Source: Diplonema japonicum (lineage: Eukaryota; Euglenozoa; Diplonemea; Diplonemida; Diplonemidae). Taken from it: a stretch of DNA of 64,000 nucleotides. Made by a program: the position numbers and the translations under genes. How positions within the stretch are numbered: position 1 is the first letter of the stretch; the number at the start of each line of letters is the position of its first letter. The notes below the pieces were generated by a model. That model was not told where the DNA came from. It was given only the letters and a program-made list of their open reading frames with translations, and did not search any database. Below, piece after piece: positions 19,099 to 29,030 of this stretch. The DNA is taken from assembly GCA_964019335.1 (NCBI GenBank), contig OZ025734.1:248001-312000 (forward strand), in the 5' to 3' direction.

Positions 19099-20775
19099 TC
19101 ACTGCCTTTCATCGTGGTCTTCGTACTTCCTTTTCAAACCCCTCTTTTCGGGAGAAGCCTCCTTGCGCCTTGCCAGAAGAAGTGCCCGAATGGACTCAAC
19201 GTTGCCCCCCACAGCCGCGTAGAACAGTGGGGTGTGCCCCTCCCCGTCCCTCACACAAGGGTCCTGCTCGTAGGAATCCAGTAGCAGCTGCATCGCCTCA
19301 GTACAGCTTTCAGCAGCCATGTGCAAAGGAATGAGCCCCCGATGGTCCCTCACACAAGGGTCCTGCTTGTACTCATCGATGAGGACCTTCACCACCTCCA
19401 AGCTGTCCCTTGCCGCCCAGTGCAAGGCTGTCTCGCCATCGTTATCCCTCATGTCAGGGTCCACTTTGCACTCATCGAGGAGGTACCTCAGCACCTCCAT
19501 GCACCCTTCACTTGCTGCATCATGAATGGCGGTGCCTCCAATGTCTGACTCGGTGCAAGGGTCAAGCTTGCACTCTTCGACAAAGTACTTCACCACATCA
19601 ACTCGGTTGTTCATTGCTGCCCTGTGCAAGGGTGTGGTGCCTGTCCTATCCCCCATCCCAGGGTCAAGTTTGCAGACTTCAGTGAGATACTTGACCACAT
19701 GCAGCTGTCCCTTCTCTGCTGCGGTGTCCATGGGTGCACAACCGTCTGTGGTGTCCCTTGCCCCAGGGTCCAGCTTGTACTCGTCGATGAGGAGCCTCAT
19801 GACCTCAACATGACCATTAATTGCTGCCACATGAAGGTAGGAGGTTCCTTCATCATCCACAAGGCTGGGGTCAAGCTTGCACTCTTCGATGAAATACCTC
19901 ATCACATCAACATGGTTCGCCATTACCGCCCAGTACAAACCTCTCCTGTTCTTTATCCCACCAGGGTCAACCTTGCAGACTTCAGTGAGATACCTGACAA
20001 CATGCAAGTGGTTGCTACACACAGCAAGGTCTATGGGTGCTATGCCTCCATTGTTTCTCAAATTGGGATCCAGCTTTAAGTCACTCACGAGCCACTCCAG
20101 TGATTGAAGCCTTCCCGCTTCCGCTGCGTGGTGGACGAGAGTTTCACCGCTGGGTTCCAAAACCGCAGGGTCTTGCTTGCACTCTTCAACAAAATGTCTC
20201 ATGACATCAACTTGGTTGTTCACTACCGCCCTGTGCAAGGGTGTGGTGCCTGTCCCATCCTTCATCCCAGGGTCAAGTTTGCAGACTTCAGTGAGATATT
20301 TGACAACATGCAGCTGTCCCTTCTCTGCTGCGATGTCCATGGGTGCGAAGCCGTCTGTGGTCCTTGAGCCAGGGTTTTGCTTGTGAACTTCGACAAGGTG
20401 CCTCACTGCCTCCAGATGACCACCCTGTGCTGCATACATAATCGGCGTGAATACCTTGTCCTGGACCGTCAGCTCCTGCTTGTAAACATTGACGAGACAG
20501 TCAATTGCCGCAAGCTTGCCATTTTCTGCAGCGAAGTGGAGAGGTGTGGTGCCGACTGTGTCCCTTGCCCCAGGGTCCTGCTTGTACTCGTCGATGAGGA
20601 GCCTCATGGCAGCGACCTGATCGTGCTTTGCTGCAGTGTGCAAAGCTGTCAAACCACACGGACCAGTCACACTTCTGTGAACCCCGTACTTCTGAATGAT
20701 TGCCTTCATGTGTTGGAGGTTGCCTGTCGCAGCAGCGGACTCCACCTCGCCAAACACTTCATTGTCCTCATCCAT
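19099..20775 (-). CDS. Ankyrin-repeat protein, cluster copy 1
   Basis: 558 residues from the ATG at 20775 (MDEDNEVFGEVESA), the start shared with copies at 30098 and 57719. About 15 ankyrin repeats of 34-36 residues fill the protein, with typical TPLHxAA and EVVKxLIDE signatures. A recurring cysteine or acidic DPG/DPC turn, as in KLDPGMKDG, marks each unit. The C-terminus has a basic tail (EKRGLKRKYEDHDERQ) that may be a nuclear signal. No catalytic domain is present, so it is a protein-interaction scaffold of unknown partner. It lies in a tandem unit repeated at 22741-24881 with an offset of about 3,705 bp. Confidence 0.88.
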   Translation of the reverse strand: MDEDNEVFGEVESAAATGNLQHMKAIIQKYGVHRSVTGPCGLTALHTAAKHDQVAAMRLLIDEYKQDPGARDTVGTTPLHFAAENGKLAAIDCLVNVYKQELTVQDKVFTPIMYAAQGGHLEAVRHLVEVHKQNPGSRTTDGFAPMDIAAEKGQLHVVKYLTEVCKLDPGMKDGTGTTPLHRAVVNNQVDVMRHFVEECKQDPAVLEPSGETLVHHAAEAGRLQSLEWLVSDLKLDPNLRNNGGIAPIDLAVCSNHLHVVRYLTEVCKVDPGGIKNRRGLYWAVMANHVDVMRYFIEECKLDPSLVDDEGTSYLHVAAINGHVEVMRLLIDEYKLDPGARDTTDGCAPMDTAAEKGQLHVVKYLTEVCKLDPGMGDRTGTTPLHRAAMNNRVDVVKYFVEECKLDPCTESDIGGTAIHDAASEGCMEVLRYLLDECKVDPDMRDNDGETALHWAARDSLEVVKVLIDEYKQDPCVRDHRGLIPLHMAAESCTEAMQLLLDSYEQDPCVRDGEGHTPLFYAAVGGNVESIRALLLARRKEASPEKRGLKRKYEDHDERQ

Positions 20776-21124
20776 GTTGCCTGTGCTGCTTGGGTGAAGG
20801 AGGCTGAACAATAGGTTTGAGATAGGGGAAAATGTCCAACAAGGCAACTACTGTAAAGTGAAAAATATCCGGACGGACAAACTCCATCAAGAACAGCTGG
20901 GTTTCTTGTTTTGGTAGGCACTTGCAGCATCAAGATTCTGCAAGTGGGGCCTTTAAAAACCTGAGGTGCAGTGTACAGTGGCGCTGCACAGCGGAGCAAG
21001 AAAAAAAAAGGGGGGAAGGAAAAAAATGCAAGATAAGAACACGGCACAAAAGGGTACTTCCCCATAAACCACTCCCTTTCTTTTTGTGAACCAATACATG
21101 AGCTCGTCCGGAAAAAGATTTCGT

Positions 21125-21158
<34 letters not shown>

Positions 21159-21446
21159 AAAAGAAAAAGAAAAAGAAAAAGAAAAAGAAAAAGAAAAAGA
21201 AAAAGAAAAAGAAAAAGAAAAAGAAGAAAAAAAAGTGGCCCCGGCACCACCGTGGTCAAAAATGCATGCCGTTTGTTGCATTTTTTTTCCCGGACCTCTG
21301 GTTTTTTTTTTTTTTTTTTTTTTTTTTTGTTTTGATGGACATCCGCCCCTTCCGGACAAACTCATATATTGTCCGTGTTTCAATGGAAAGAAAAAAAAAA
21401 GGGGGGGGGGCTAGAAAGAGATGAGAACAAGGTCCTTTGGTTAACC
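20776..21446. other. Intergenic with (GAAAAA)n microsatellite
   Basis: Contains a short block shared with 24960-25030 (CTACTGTAAAGTGAAAAA followed by TCCGGACGGACAAAC), an A run then about 13 units of GAAAAA (about 21127-21236), and a T27-class run at 21302-21328. No gene is supported. Confidence 0.75.
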
Positions 21447-22394
21447 TCAGGCATGGGTTGTTGCACAACCTTGCTCTACACACATCGCACCATTCTGGAA
21501 CCTATCGGGTAACATCGTCACGAACCTCGGGTGCTCCCATATGGCTTTGAGATCGGAGTCTGTTGACATATGCTGCCACCCATTGTAGCCGTGTCCTATT
21601 GCCTCTTGTAGGGCGTCCAATGCGGCATTGACGAAGTGGTCCTTCTGAGGGAGCTGCAGGGCCAACGCACAGGCCAGGTTGTACCACCCCTGTGGGGAGG
21701 AGGCGTCAAGGTCCGTGCACAGCTTGAACCACTGTACGCTGTCGGGTTCCTTTTTGTCCAAGCATTGTATGCCCTGTTTATGAAGCAGGTTGTACAAGCT
21801 GCGCACGTTTGCCTTGATGTCCAGCTGCCCGTCGGGTTGGGTGCTGACGGCTAGCCACCCATCGCACCCCAGAGTTTTCGGGCTCTCTGTACCGCTTGTC
21901 AACGCATCCACTGTGCCCTCGCCATGCAATTTTTTAAGTACCTTCTCCACCACAGCATTCGAGGGCTGCAGTACCTTGTCTGCATGCATATCCCTGATGT
22001 TGTCGAGCGCCCATGATGCTTCAGATTTTTTGGTGGGGGTGTATCGTCTGCGTTGGGGTGCAGGGCTTACGCCCCTTGGAGGGCTTCTGCACCTAGGTTG
22101 TCCCCACTGGTTGTATTGTATGCCAGGCAGCACAAAACAGACCTTCAGGCTTTTCTTCTCGCCCTTTCTCCACAACCTCATACATTCGCCCCACTCCTCT
22201 TCTGTGTCCATCGTCACATGGTCGCCCTCATCGTCCACGTACTGCATAGCAGCACGCCTGCCCTTCGACCACCGAGTACCCGCCTCCCGGATGGCCTCGA
22301 ACGAAGGGTTCATGAAGAATATCCTTCTTGTCTCAAGCACTTTGCCGTTCATCACAACTACCAACTTTACAGGTACCTCATTCATCTCCGTCAT
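21447..22394 (-). CDS. PB1-domain protein with C-terminal TPR-like helices
   Basis: 315 residues from ATG 22394. Residues 8-80 form a PB1 domain: PVKLVVVMNG, a basic segment, and the acidic OPCA-type motif QYVDDEGDHVTMDTEEEW. PB1 domains pair basic and acidic faces in signalling and autophagy scaffolds. Residues about 100-125 are an Arg/Pro-rich linker. Residues about 215-305 contain TPR/Sel1-like helices (WFKLCTDLDASSPQGWYNLACALAL, split here by a loop, then ALDALQEAIGHGYNGW). The C-terminal end has the form of a TPR-like domain that reports an element-count phrase (DLKAIWEHPRFVTML). It sits between two ankyrin copies and was not duplicated with them. Confidence 0.8.
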   Translation of the reverse strand: MTEMNEVPVKLVVVMNGKVLETRRIFFMNPSFEAIREAGTRWSKGRRAAMQYVDDEGDHVTMDTEEEWGECMRLWRKGEKKSLKVCFVLPGIQYNQWGQPRCRSPPRGVSPAPQRRRYTPTKKSEASWALDNIRDMHADKVLQPSNAVVEKVLKKLHGEGTVDALTSGTESPKTLGCDGWLAVSTQPDGQLDIKANVRSLYNLLHKQGIQCLDKKEPDSVQWFKLCTDLDASSPQGWYNLACALALQLPQKDHFVNAALDALQEAIGHGYNGWQHMSTDSDLKAIWEHPRFVTMLPDRFQNGAMCVEQGCATTHA

Positions 22395-22803
22395 TTGTGT
22401 AAATTAAAACCTGTGAGTAGGCAACAAGAACATTCGCATTGCAGATTGCTGCTCCGTGTGGTCATAACGCAGAAAGGCTCACTTCTGTGAACCCCACGGA
22501 CCAGTCACACTTCTGTGAACCCCGTACTTGTACCTTCATGTGTTGGAGGTTGCCTGTTGCAGCAGCGGACTTCATCTCGCTAAACACTTCATTAGTCGTG
22601 CAGGCGATCGTCACACACACCAGAGTCCAGGAAAAAAGTTGTGGTTACCGTACTTGGTGAAATAAAGATTTTAGGTTTAAGGAAACGGTGGAAAAAATTT
22701 ATTTGCTCACCGTGAACAGTGTTTTTCCCTTTATTTTTTATTGATTGGGGAAGGTGGCACAAGAACAGGTGGGGAAGAAATTGAAGATAATTACACTAGT
22801 TCT
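22395..22803. repeat. Ankyrin-unit 3' flank, duplicated
   Basis: 22420-22490 holds part of the CAATAAGAACATTCGC cassette. 22500-22620 is an ankyrin 5' fragment with the EFL-like patch. 22620-22803 is identical or nearly so to 18915-19098. This is the downstream boundary of the second tandem ankyrin unit. Confidence 0.8.
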
Positions 22804-24881
22804 TCACTGCCTTTCATCGTGGTCTTCGTACTTCCTTTTCAAACCCCTCTTTTCGGGAGAAGCCTCCTTGCGCCTTGCCAGAAGAAGTGCCCGAATGGAC
22901 TCAACGTTGCCCCCCACAGCCGCGTAGAACAGTGGGGTGTGCCCCTCCCCGTCCCTCACACAAGGGTCCTGCTCGTAGGAATCCAGTAGCAGCTGCATCG
23001 TCTCAGTACAGCTTTCAGCAGCCATGTGCAAAGGAATGAGCCCCCGATGGTCCCTCACACAAGGGTCCTGCTTGTACTCATCGATGAGGACCTTCACCAC
23101 CTCCAAGCTGTCCCCTGCCGCCCAGTGCAAGGCTGTCTTGCCATCGTTATCCCTCATGTCAGGGTCCACTTTGCACTCATCGAGGAGGTACCTCAGCACC
23201 TCCATGCACCCTTCACTTGCTGCATCATGAATGGCGGTGCCTCCAATGTCTGACTCGGTGCAAGGGTCAAGCTTGCACTCTTCGACAAAGCACTTCACCA
23301 CATCAACTCGGTTGTTCATAGCTGCCCTGTGCAAGGGTGTGGTGCCTGTCCCATCCTTCATCCCAGGGTCAAGCTTGCAGACTTCAGTGAGATACCTGAC
23401 CACATGCAGCTGTCCCTTCTCTGCTGCGATGTCCATGAGTCCGTTGCCACCTCTGGTCCTTGAGCCAGGGTTTTGCTTGTGAACTTCGACAAGGTGCTTC
23501 ACTGCCTCCAGATGACCACTTTGTGCTGCATACATAATAGGCGTGAATTCCCTGTCCAGGACCGTCAGCTCCTGCTTGTAAACATTGACGAGGCAGTCAA
23601 TTGCCGCAAGCTTGCCATTTTCTGCGGCGAAGTGGAGAGGTGTGGTGCCGACTGTGTCCCTTGCCCCAGGGTCCTGCTTGTACTCGTCGATGAGGAGCCT
23701 CATGACCTCAACATGACCATTAAGTGCTGCCACATGAAGGTAGGAGGTTCCTTCATCATCCACAAGGCTGGGGTCAAGCTTGCACTCTTCGATGAAATAC
23801 CTCATCACATCAACATGGTTCGCCATTACCGCCCAGTACAAGGGTGTGGTGCCTTTCCCATTCTTCATCCCACCAGGGTCAACCTTGCAGACTTCAGTGA
23901 GATACCTGACAACATGCAAGTGGTTGCTACACACAGCAAGGTCTATGGGTGCCATGCCTCTGTTGTTTCTCAAATTGGGGTCCAGCTTAAAGTCACTAAC
24001 GAGCCACTCCAGTGATTGAAGCCTTCCCGCTTCCGCTGCGTGGTGGACGAGAGTTTCACCGCTGGGTTCCACAACCGCAGGGTCTTGCTTGCACTCCTCA
24101 ATGAGATACTTCATAGCCTCGAACTGGCCTTTTGTGAGAAGGACTGCTTCAAGGCCATCGGCAGTCGGGGTCGCAGGGTCTATCTTGCACACCTCAATGA
24201 GGTACCTCAAGGCCTCCACATGACCCCCCAGTGCCGCCCTGTGAATGTGAGCATAGCCCTCATCGTCATTACTGCTTCGGTCATGCTTGCACTCTTCGAC
24301 AAGATACTTCATCACATCAACTTGGTTCTTCGCTGCCGCCCTGTGCAAGGGTGTGGTGCCTTCCCCATCCTTCATCCCAGGGTCAAGCTTGCAGACTTCA
24401 GTGAGATACCTGACCACATGCAGCTGCCCACATTCAACTGCGATGTCCATGGGTGCGAAGCCACCTGTGGTCCTTGAGCCAGGGTTTTGCTTGTAAACAT
24501 CAACAAGGTGCTTCACTGCCTCCAGATGACCAAATTGTGCTGCATACATAATCGGCGTGAATACCTTGTCCTGGACCGTCAGCTCCTGCTTGTAAACATT
24601 GACGAGACAGTCAATTGCCGCAAGCTTGCCATTCCCTGCAGCGAAGTGGAGAGGTGTGGTGCCCTTGGTGTCCCTTGCCCCAGGGTCCAGCTTGTACTCG
24701 TCGATGAGGAGCCTCATGGCAGCGACCTGATCGTGCTTTGCTGCAGTGTGCAAAGCTGTCAAACCACACGGACCAGTCACACTTCTGTGAACCCCGTACT
24801 TCTGAACGATTGCCTTCATGTGTTGGAGGTTGCCTGTCGCAGCAGCGGACTCCCGCCAAACACTTCATTGTCCTCATCCAT
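22804..24881 (-). pseudogene. Ankyrin-repeat gene, cluster copy 2, 5' frameshift
   Basis: The longest family member: 671 open codons from an internal ATG (24819), with about 18 ankyrin repeats and the same basic C-terminal tail. The family start ATG is at 24881, but four bases are missing near 24855 relative to copies 1 and 4 (GTTTGGCGGGAGTCC instead of GTTTGGCGAGGTGGAGTCC), so that start is out of frame. The protein could still be made from Met at 24819, losing about 19 residues. Otherwise the frame is clean, which suggests either recent loss or a read error. Confidence 0.75.
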
Positions 24882-25575
24882 GTTGCCTGTGCTGCTTGTG
24901 GAGGGTGAAGAAGGGGATCAGTGGTTGCTGAAACAATAGTTTCGAGATTGGGGAAAATGTCCAACAAGGCAACTACTGTAAAGTGAAAAATGTCCGGACG
25001 GACAAACACCATCAAGAACAGCTGGGTTTCTTGTTTTGGTCGCTCACCTGCAGCCTTCCAATTTGGGAACTTTCGTTTGTTGCCGGTTTCGCTGGTGTTC
25101 TGGTTATGGTTGCTGTTGGGGAAACACAGAAAGCGGACGATGAATGGGGTGAAGGGTAGGGAGGAAGGGCAGCGTACCTCCCCTCTCCCCTGTGTTTGCG
25201 GGTCGCCGCTTGGCGTTTAATGTATTTCGCCACCCCCCGCCCGCCTTCTGTCAGGGCCCCGTGTGAAGATAACCTCAAGCCCCCCGTTGTAACTAAATCA
25301 ACGGGGAGACCTCGCGGGTGGGGGATAAGAGGAAACTGAGCGAAGGAGAGGGCTGCGGCAACTGCAAGAAAGTGGGCACAATGCCCGTTCTTGCAAGAAC
25401 CCCCACCACTCGACTGCTGCGTCACAGCCGCAGACTCCTAGAGGTCTCTTCTGAGCTGAAGCAGACCCAGCCAACGTAGTGTAATTGTGTAGAGTCATTC
25501 CCCTCCCCCTTTTTTTCCTTTTGCCTCAATCATTTATTCCTATTGCTGCAGCGTTCTCTATATTTCGCCAAATAG
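24882..25575. other. Intergenic, no gene seen
   Basis: Moderate-complexity sequence, GC-rich in part (25100-25470). It shares a short block with 20860-20960. No recognisable domain in any frame. Confidence 0.55.
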
Positions 25576-25844
25576 TCAAAAAAACGAAAATGCGAAAGGC
25601 TCCGTGTTTTGTGGAAATTCGAAATTAGGTTTCCTAAAGGAAGATTTTGATGGTTTACAGGTAACGGTGGCAAAATGAAATTGGGTTTCCGTGTTTGGTG
25701 GAAAATGAAATTCAGGTTGGCTTGAACGGTGGAAAATTTTCATTTGGCTGCCGTGTTGTAGGTTTTCTCTTTTTTTATTGATTGGGGAAGGTGCCACAAG
25801 GAAGAACAGGTGGGGAAGAAATTGAAGATAATTACACTAGTTCT
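25576..25844. repeat. Direct repeat downstream of ankyrin copy 3
   Basis: About 270 bp, from GTCAAAAAAACGAAAATGCG to the ankyrin stop, repeated almost exactly at 28762-29030 with an offset of 3,186 bp. It marks the boundary of a second tandem duplication that includes copies 3 and 4. Confidence 0.85.
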
Positions 25845-26939
25845 TCACTGCCTTTCATCGTGGTCTTCGTACTTCCTTTTCACGCCCTTCTTTTCGGGAG
25901 AAGCCTCCTTGCGCCTTGCCAGAAGAAGTGCCCGAATGGACTCAACGTTGCCCCCCACAGCCGCGTAGAACAGTGGGGTGTGCCCCTTCCCGTCCCTCAC
26001 ACAAGGGTCCTGCTCGTAGGAATCCAGTAGCAGCTGCATCGTCTCAGTACAGCTTTCAGCAGCCATGTGCAAAGGAATGAGCCCCCGATAGTCCCTCACA
26101 CAAGGGTCCTGCTTGTACTCATCGATGAGGACCTTCACCACCTCCAAGCTGCCTCTTGCCGCCCAGTGCAAGGCTGTCTCGCCATCGTCGTCCCTCATGT
26201 CAGGGTCCACTTTGCACTCATCGAGGAGGTACCTCAGCACCTCCATGCACCCTTCACTTGCTGCTTCGTGAATGACGGTGCCTCCAATGTCTGACTCGGT
26301 GCAAGGGTCAAGCTTGCACTCTTCGACAAAGTACTTCATCACATCAACTTTGTTGTATATTGCCGCCCTGTGCAAGGGTGTGATGCCTGTCCCATCCTTC
26401 ATCCCAGGGTCAAGCTTGCAGACTTCAGTGAGATACCTGACAACATGCAGCTGTCCCTTCTCTGCTGCGATGTCCATGGGTGCGAAGCCACCTGTGGTCC
26501 TTGAGCCAGGGCTTTGCTTGTGAACTTCGACAAGGTGCCTCACTGCCTCCAGATGACCAAATTGTGCTGCATACATAATCGGCGTGAGTTTACTGTCCTG
26601 GACCGTCAGCTCCTGCTTGTAAACATTGACGAGACAGTCAATTGCCTCAAGCTTGCCATAACGAGCAGCGAGGTGCAAAGGTGTGGTGCCCTTGGTGTCC
26701 CTTGCCCCAGGGTCCAGCTTGTACTCGTCGATGAGGAGCCTCATGGCAGCGACCTGACCGTGCTTTGCTGCAGTGTGCAAAGCTGTCAAACCACGCGGAC
26801 CAGTCACACTTCTGTGAACCCCGTACTTCTGAATGATTGCCTTCATGTGTTGGAGGTTGCCTGTCGCAGCAGCGGACTCCACCTCCAGCCCCCTAAACAC
26901 ATTCCAGACGCTTAATCTTTCATTAAACTTACTCTTCAT
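25845..26939 (-). CDS. Ankyrin-repeat protein, cluster copy 3 with replaced N-terminus
   Basis: 364 residues from the ATG at 26939. About nine ankyrin repeats and the basic C-terminal tail match copy 4 (29031-30098). The family N-terminus MDEDN..FGE is absent; homology starts at EVESAAATG, preceded here by MKSKFNERLSVWNVFRGL, which has no counterpart in the other copies. The change lies next to the pogo-type transposon at 26954, so insertion or a linked rearrangement probably replaced the original 5' end and promoter. Confidence 0.75.
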   Translation of the reverse strand: MKSKFNERLSVWNVFRGLEVESAAATGNLQHMKAIIQKYGVHRSVTGPRGLTALHTAAKHGQVAAMRLLIDEYKLDPGARDTKGTTPLHLAARYGKLEAIDCLVNVYKQELTVQDSKLTPIMYAAQFGHLEAVRHLVEVHKQSPGSRTTGGFAPMDIAAEKGQLHVVRYLTEVCKLDPGMKDGTGITPLHRAAIYNKVDVMKYFVEECKLDPCTESDIGGTVIHEAASEGCMEVLRYLLDECKVDPDMRDDDGETALHWAARGSLEVVKVLIDEYKQDPCVRDYRGLIPLHMAAESCTETMQLLLDSYEQDPCVRDGKGHTPLFYAAVGGNVESIRALLLARRKEASPEKKGVKRKYEDHDERQ

Positions 26940-26953
26940 TAACTTTTTCAAAA

Positions 26954-28293
26954 ATGCAACAGGGCACTTTGACTAACTGGGTTGGCAAGCGTACCTTTTT
27001 GGATGCTGGCAACTCCGGCCATCTTACCCCCAGGAAAGTGCAAGAGATCAACACCTTGCACGCCGCCAAGAAAGCAAGAAAGCCTCCTGCGAAGCTCAAG
27101 CTTGCTGAGGCTGAAAAGGCCAAAAATAGGCCGCTACGCAGCCACCTATGGTACCACGGCGGCCCAGCGCTGGTACCGCGCGAAGGAAGACATCACGGTG
27201 CCAACGTCCAGTATATCAGACTGGAAACACCGCTTTGGTAGCTCCAAGGTCGATCCCCCTGCCGCACCTGTTTACTGCGGGTCGCAAGCCTCTTCTGAAC
27301 GAGGAAGAAACAACCAAGCTCTTTGCTTGGATCCAGGTGCAGAACGGAAGGGGGGTGCCGGTAGCAGCGTCGGACATCTGCCTGTATGCAGAGGGTCTCC
27401 TGCGCTGCAACCCGCTGCGGAAGGAGAACCTCGAGGCGTTTGGGGGAACGGTGTCTTTCTCCCAAGCCTGGGCCAACCAGCTGTGCTCCAAGCATGGCAT
27501 GACAAGCCGCCGCCCAACAACAGGGAAGTCTAGCAGCCTCAATGACACCCAAGCAGCGAGGAGGTTCGCAGAGTACGTCGGAAGGACCATCAAAGAACAT
27601 GGGATCAGGCCAGAGTTGACCTGGAACATGGACCAGACGGCGCTTCCCCTGCTGCCGCTGGGGAAGAAGTCGAAGACTAAAAGGGGTTCCAAGGTTGTCA
27701 AGGTTAGGGGCTTGGGGGACAAGCGTGCCGTCACCGGACAGTTTTGCGTTTCCCTGTCTGGTGGCAAACTGCATCCGCAGTTAATTTACACGGGAAGAAC
27801 AGAACCAGCCCGCTGCAGGAAATACCCCGGGTCCGTCCCTCGTGTTGCACACCCCCCCAAAAGGCTGGAGTTTAACAGCTTCGAAATCCCACTGGGCCAC
27901 CCAAGAAACGCTTCAGCTCTGGGTAAAACGTGTCTTTCTCCCCTGTTGCTATAAACTTATAAAGTCATCGGGCTGGGCACCCAACGAGCCCATCTTGCTC
28001 ATCCTAGATGACTACAATGGCCACACTACGGATGATTTTGTGAACTTGTTTTTAGAAACAAACGTTCACTTAGCGTTTGTCCCTCCAGGCCTCACCTATT
28101 TGTGCCAGCCCTGGACATAGGACTGAACGCCTCAGTGAAGGCGACAATCAAGACCAAGTATAAAAAGTGGTCTATGAGGAGGCTGGACAAGTATGTGGAA
28201 GAAGGGAACCGTCAGGAAGGGTGGACGGTACCAAGTACAAGTGAGATAAAAGGACCACATCTGAGGTATTTTTTAAAAAATAAACTAAAATAA
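26954..28293 (+). pseudogene. Pogo/Tigger-type DDE transposase, frameshifted
   Basis: The only recognisable plus-strand protein gene. An N-terminal helix-turn-helix reads ATYGTTAAQRWYRAKE. The DDE_1 core has the first Asp in ELTWNMDQTALPL, followed by SKVVKVRGLGDKRAVTGQ, and the second Asp in ILLILDDYNGHTTDDF. The third acidic residue is expected after VPPGLTYLCQPW, near LDIGLN. The frame changes about four times (near 27125, 27255, 27855 and 28105). Some breaks lie in short homopolymers, so some could be read errors, but the number argues for a dead copy. Terminal inverted repeats were not located. Confidence 0.82.
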
Positions 28294-28761
28294 TTCAACT
28301 TTCCCTCTTTTTTCTGCCAGGTGGGTTGAAGCAGATGACACGATTGTCGTGTCATCTGACACAAGTACGGTTTCCGCCGCTTCTTGGGTGGACGGAGCTT
28401 CGTTTTCCGTTTCTTCTTCTTCTTTTTCTTCGGTAGAAATGCTCCCCCCCTTGACCCAGCAAAGACTTGCTGAGGCCGAGGCCAAGCGCTCTGCCAAGGC
28501 TGCGAAGGCAGCAAAGACGGACAGGTAGGACGTTCCTCACCCCCTTTTTTTAGTTTTATTTTTGCCATTTTTAAGACTCTTGCAACAGAAACATAAGTTT
28601 TTCCAGGGAAACATGCAGCAGACAGGGGGAGGGGACAGTGCGTAGGACAGGCTAGGTACCCCCTTGAAAAGTGCCCCAAAAAAATGTCCGGAAGAAAAAA
28701 TCACCGGATGTTTCGGCGGTCCGGATATTTTATCTTCCGGTGGATTTTTGTTTTACAGTAG
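28294..28761. other. Transposon 3' flank with a small inverted repeat
   Basis: 28310-28540 is moderately complex with no recognised domain. AAAAAATCACCGGA (about 28695) and TCCGGTGGATTTTT (about 28735) form a short inverted repeat around TCGGCGGTCCGGA, possibly one end of the transposon or a separate foldback. Confidence 0.5.
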
Positions 28762-29030
28762 TCAAAAAAACGAAAATGCGAAAGGCTCCGTGTTTTGTGG
28801 AAATTCGAAATTAGGTTTCCTAAAGGAAGATTTTGATGGTTTACAGGTAACGGTGGCAAAATGAAATTGGGTTTCCGTGTTTGGTGGAAAATGAAATTCA
28901 GGTTGGCTTGAACGGTGGAAAATTTTCATTTGGCTGCCGTGTTGTAGGTTTTCTCTTTTTTTATTGATTGGGGAAGGTGCCACAAGGAAGAACAGGTGGG
29001 GAAGAAATTGAAGATAATTACACTAGTTCT
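28762..29030. repeat. Direct repeat downstream of ankyrin copy 4
   Basis: Near-identical partner of 25576-25844; see that entry. Confidence 0.85.
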
